This document shows, piece by piece, positions 61,743 through 64,000 of a stretch of DNA of 64,000 nt. Numbering within the stretch: the stretch's first letter is position 1; each line of letters opens with the position of its first letter. The stretch is from an uncultured Bacteroidales bacterium (GTDB lineage Bacteria > Bacteroidota > Bacteroidia > Bacteroidales > SZUA-534): positions 62,001 to 126,000 of the forward strand of contig CADASL010000010.1 in NCBI GenBank assembly GCA_902790595.1, in the 5' to 3' direction. Below the pieces are notes generated by a model. The model had not been told where the DNA came from. It saw only the letters and a list, made by a program, of their open reading frames with translations, and ran no database searches. The position numbers were made by a program, and so were the translations under genes.

Positions 61743-62543
61743 ATGGAAAAGAAAAAGGTGTTGTTCGTTTCGCAGGAGATAACCCCCTATTTACCAGAGA
61801 CTGAGATATCAAAAATCAGTCGCGAATTACCACAAGGAATACAGGAACGCGGAAAGGAAATTCGCACATTTATGCCACGATATGGCTGTGTGAACGAGCG
61901 TCGCAATCAGTTGCACGAGGTTATCAGGCTTACGGGAATGAACCTTATTATTGACGACACCGACCATCCGCTGATTATCAAAGTGGCCTCAATACAATCG
62001 GCCCGTATGCAGATTTATTTCATCGACAACGAGGATTATTTCCAACGCAAGGCTGTTTTGAAGAACGCCGAAGGTGAGTTTTTTGAGGACAACGACGAGC
62101 GAGCGATGTTCTTCGCCCGTGGTGTGCTCGAAACGGTTCAGAAACTGCGTTGGTCGCCCGATGTAATCCATTGCCACGGCTGGTTCACATCGTTTGTGCC
62201 AATCTATGTGAAACGCACTTTCCGCGACAATCCGCTTTTCAGCAACTCAAAAGTGGTTATGTCGTTGTACGATAATGAGTTCACTAATCCGCTCAATCCG
62301 CAACTGAAAAGCAAGTTGGTTTACGATTCAATCTCTGAGAAAGATGTTGAGAAGTTGGCCAACCCGACTTACGAGAACCTCTCGAAGTTCGCCATCGATT
62401 TCTCTGACGGTGTGATTTTCGGAAGCGAGAAGATTAACAGCGAGGTTGCCAGCTACGCGAAATCGTCGGGCAAGCCGATGCTTGAATATCAAGCTCCCGA
62501 GTCGTATATGGACGCTTTCAATGATTTTTACGACAATCTTTAA
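61743..62543 (+). CDS. Starch/glycogen-synthase-like protein, N-terminal catalytic domain only
   Basis: A 266-residue protein matching the N-terminal GT5 domain of glycogen synthases: KVLFVSQEITPYLPETEISK (the K-x-G-G region is replaced by ETEIS), DVIHCHGWFTSFVPIYVK, VVMSLYDNEF, and a final SDGVIFGSEKIN. The C-terminal GT-B half with the nucleotide-sugar site is absent. In Bacteroidota such short proteins are usual next to panC, so this is a family state, not a truncation. Probably not a classical glycosyltransferase. Confidence 0.75.
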   Translation: MEKKKVLFVSQEITPYLPETEISKISRELPQGIQERGKEIRTFMPRYGCVNERRNQLHEVIRLTGMNLIIDDTDHPLIIKVASIQSARMQIYFIDNEDYFQRKAVLKNAEGEFFEDNDERAMFFARGVLETVQKLRWSPDVIHCHGWFTSFVPIYVKRTFRDNPLFSNSKVVMSLYDNEFTNPLNPQLKSKLVYDSISEKDVEKLANPTYENLSKFAIDFSDGVIFGSEKINSEVASYAKSSGKPMLEYQAPESYMDAFNDFYDNL

Positions 62544-62565
62544 GCCTCAAAGGCAAAAAATAAGT

Positions 62566-62596
62566 AAGGCGGATTTTCAGGTCCGCCTTTATTTTT
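62566..62596 (+). terminator. Bidirectional terminator
   Basis: AAGGCGGA (62566-62573) pairs with TCCGCCTT (62582-62589), T-rich on both sides. It ends the GT5-like gene and the convergent phosphatase gene. Confidence 0.8.
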
Positions 62597-62618
62597 CTCT
62601 AAGCTATACTCGAAAGAT

Positions 62619-63365
62619 TTACAAGCTGTTGTTCAGCAGGCTGCCGTTGTTCAGTTTCTCGAACAGCTTGGCCGGAATCATTGCGTTCTCTATTGCGGCC
62701 AGGTGATTGGCGTTGTGGAGGTCGGTGCCGAGAAAATCGCACATATCGTTTTCGATGAGCCAGCGGGCCATTTTCTTTACAGACGGCGAGTATGCGCCTA
62801 TTATCGACATAATATTGATTTGGAACAATATGCCCCGGTCGTGGAACTCTTGCATCAGGCTGTGGCAGTTGTGCCAGTAGAGGTAGCGCTCCGGGTGAGC
62901 CAGCACGGGCTTGTAGCCGTTGATTTGCATCTCAAAAACCGTCTCGTCGAAGTTGCGGTGCTGATTGGTGAACGAGCACTCAAAAAGCAGTCTTTTTCCT
63001 CCAAAGGTGAGCATTGGTTTTTTGCTGACATCGTGCATAAAATCGTAGTCGATGTAATATTCGGCGGCCACATCAAGCTCAACGTCAACCGATTGGCGCG
63101 CCAGTTCGGCTTTAAGTGTTTCAAGTTTCTTCTTCACCCCGTCGGCAGTGTTGTTGTAGAAGCCTGTCATAAAGTGCGGGGTAATAATCAGTTTCTTGTA
63201 GCCTAACTGTTGCATTCCTTTGATGAGGCTGACGCTCTCTTCCAGCGATTTTGAGCCGTCGTCGGCGTTCGGAATAAGGTGTGAGTGCATATCGCACGTC
63301 AAACCCAACTCGCGCAAAGGAACGAGCTGCTCCGTTTTTTTTCCGAATAAACCAAGGAATGCCAT
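62619..63365 (-). CDS. CpsB/YwqE-type PHP tyrosine phosphatase
   Basis: Start placed at the ATG at 63365 (248 residues, MAFLGLFGKK). Metal-binding PHP motifs: CDMHSHLIPNADDGSKSLEES, ITPHFMTG, AEYYID, AHPERY and a final GTDLHN. CpsB/YwqE enzymes are Mn2+-dependent protein-tyrosine phosphatases acting on exopolysaccharide kinases. No such kinase is in the window. Confidence 0.88.
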   Translation of the reverse strand: MAFLGLFGKKTEQLVPLRELGLTCDMHSHLIPNADDGSKSLEESVSLIKGMQQLGYKKLIITPHFMTGFYNNTADGVKKKLETLKAELARQSVDVELDVAAEYYIDYDFMHDVSKKPMLTFGGKRLLFECSFTNQHRNFDETVFEMQINGYKPVLAHPERYLYWHNCHSLMQEFHDRGILFQINIMSIIGAYSPSVKKMARWLIENDMCDFLGTDLHNANHLAAIENAMIPAKLFEKLNNGSLLNNSL

Positions 63366-63461
63366 AGTAATTTTCTTTGCCGCAAAGATGAGGATTTTAT
63401 GGGGGATTAGCAAATGACACGGGAAAAATCGGAGTTGGTGCTCACAACTCGCAATTATTTA

Positions 63462-63469
63462 TAAATTTG
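63462..63469 (+). promoter_or_regulatory. -7 box TAAATTTG of the HU-CCDC81 gene
   Basis: Plus-strand match to TAnnTTTG, 17 bp before the ATG. Confidence 0.6.
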
Positions 63470-63486
63470 TTGGCAAAACAGCTACT

Positions 63487-64000
63487 ATGCTCGATTTAGG
63501 AAGCCACATCATTCGACTTTTGTTCACGCACGATTGTGTGATTGTGCCTGGATTCGGTGGCTTTGTGGCCAACTATCAGGATGCCATTCACGATGAGTCG
63601 AGCCATACGTTCTCGCCGCCGTCGAAGAAGATTGTGTTCAACAGCAGTTTGTCGCACAACGACGGCTTGCTCATCACCAGTATTGCCGAGCAGCTGGAAA
63701 TCAGCTACGACGAGGCCGCACAGCAGGTCCGTCAGAGCGTTGATGAGGCGTGGATAGCGCTTGAGAAGGGCGAGACGCTGAAATGGGAAGGCCTTGGAAC
63801 ATTCCATTATAACGATGACTCTGCCTTGATTTTCGACCCGCAGCTCACCGAGAATCTGCTGACGGATGCCTATGGTATGTTCTCGTTCCGTTTTCCGCCG
63901 CTGAGCTACCAGACTAAGCCAGAAATTGTCATCAACAACGATAATATCCGAAAAATGCCAGTCATCGACACACAAAAGCTATTGCGGTATGCGGCTGTTG
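63487..64000 (+). CDS. HU-CCDC81 domain protein, 3' end outside window
   Basis: 171 codons visible, open to the edge. The N-terminus (LGSHIIRLLFTHDCVIVPGF, GGFVANYQDAIH, KIVFNSSLSHNDGLL, a second part ETLKWEGLGTFHYNDDS) matches the duplicated HU-like fold of the bacterial CCDC81 family. In Bacteroidota these proteins usually continue with a TM and a SPOR domain that binds denuded peptidoglycan. That part would lie past the window end. Confidence 0.8.
   Translation, partial: MLDLGSHIIRLLFTHDCVIVPGFGGFVANYQDAIHDESSHTFSPPSKKIVFNSSLSHNDGLLITSIAEQLEISYDEAAQQVRQSVDEAWIALEKGETLKWEGLGTFHYNDDSALIFDPQLTENLLTDAYGMFSFRFPPLSYQTKPEIVINNDNIRKMPVIDTQKLLRYAAV

Overview
The window reads as a chromosomal stretch of a Bacteroidales (phylum Bacteroidota) genome. 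Four things point there. Many starts are preceded by the Bacteroidota -7 box TAnnTTTG. Shine-Dalgarno sites are nearly absent. The genes include lineage-typical families (DUF4491, DUF4834, an IPExxxVDY-like protein, HU-CCDC81, the rSAM/lipoprotein pair, an N-terminal-only starch-synthase-like protein). Many genes encode lipoproteins or signal-peptide proteins. Only the metal-permease gene (left edge) and the HU-domain gene (right edge) are cut by the window.

Left part, 1 to about 30.4 kb: accessory and decaying. It carries a Cu/Zn-type permease fused to an HMA domain, an ECF S component, and an NTP-dependent LlaJI/BsuMI-like restriction locus (2.5-7.7 kb). A RhuM gene and a truncated ORF6N gene follow. 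Next come a TetR regulator, an M49-like lipoprotein with an altered metal motif, an AspT-family transporter with a divergent LysR regulator, a secreted protein of unknown function, metE with a divergent Lrp regulator, an EcoRI/RsrI-family restriction-modification operon (24.0-27.1 kb), an aldo/keto reductase, DUF4491 and a methyltransferase. Several genes are broken: an ABC exporter and an LCM-type methyltransferase by internal deletions, a ketopantoate-reductase-like gene and an FMN-binding gene by single-base deletions, and ORF6N by truncation. Two related structured RNAs of about 290 nt (7.7-8.0 and 17.9-18.2 kb), six dispersed palindromic promoter elements and a REP-like palindrome cluster occur only here.

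Right part, about 30.4 to 64 kb: mostly intact housekeeping genes. The order is ZIP transporter, rSAM/lipoprotein pair, folB, tRNA-Cys, acpP-fabF-rnc, a GH31 glycosidase, tatD, ychF, two tandem Cache-HAMP-GAF-PAS receptors without a kinase domain, two tandem paralogous outer-membrane-like proteins, a PBP1A-type peptidoglycan synthase with a large DUF3352-like/propeller protein, tRNA-Leu, radA, rfaE2-panD, glyS, secreted proteins, a GT5-like protein, a CpsB/YwqE-type phosphatase and HU-CCDC81.

The two parts differ sharply in one word. By eye I find no CCGG from position 1 to 30,441, while CCGG is common from 30,442 on. GATC is very rare in both parts. The switch lies next to one copy of a perfect 45-bp direct repeat (1145-1189 and 30081-30125). 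That repeat is itself the promoter and operator of a small putative metal-linked regulon: four promoters carry TGCAAC-N3-GTTGCR exactly 12 bp upstream of a TATTTTTG box. All word counts and structures were made by eye and should be recomputed.
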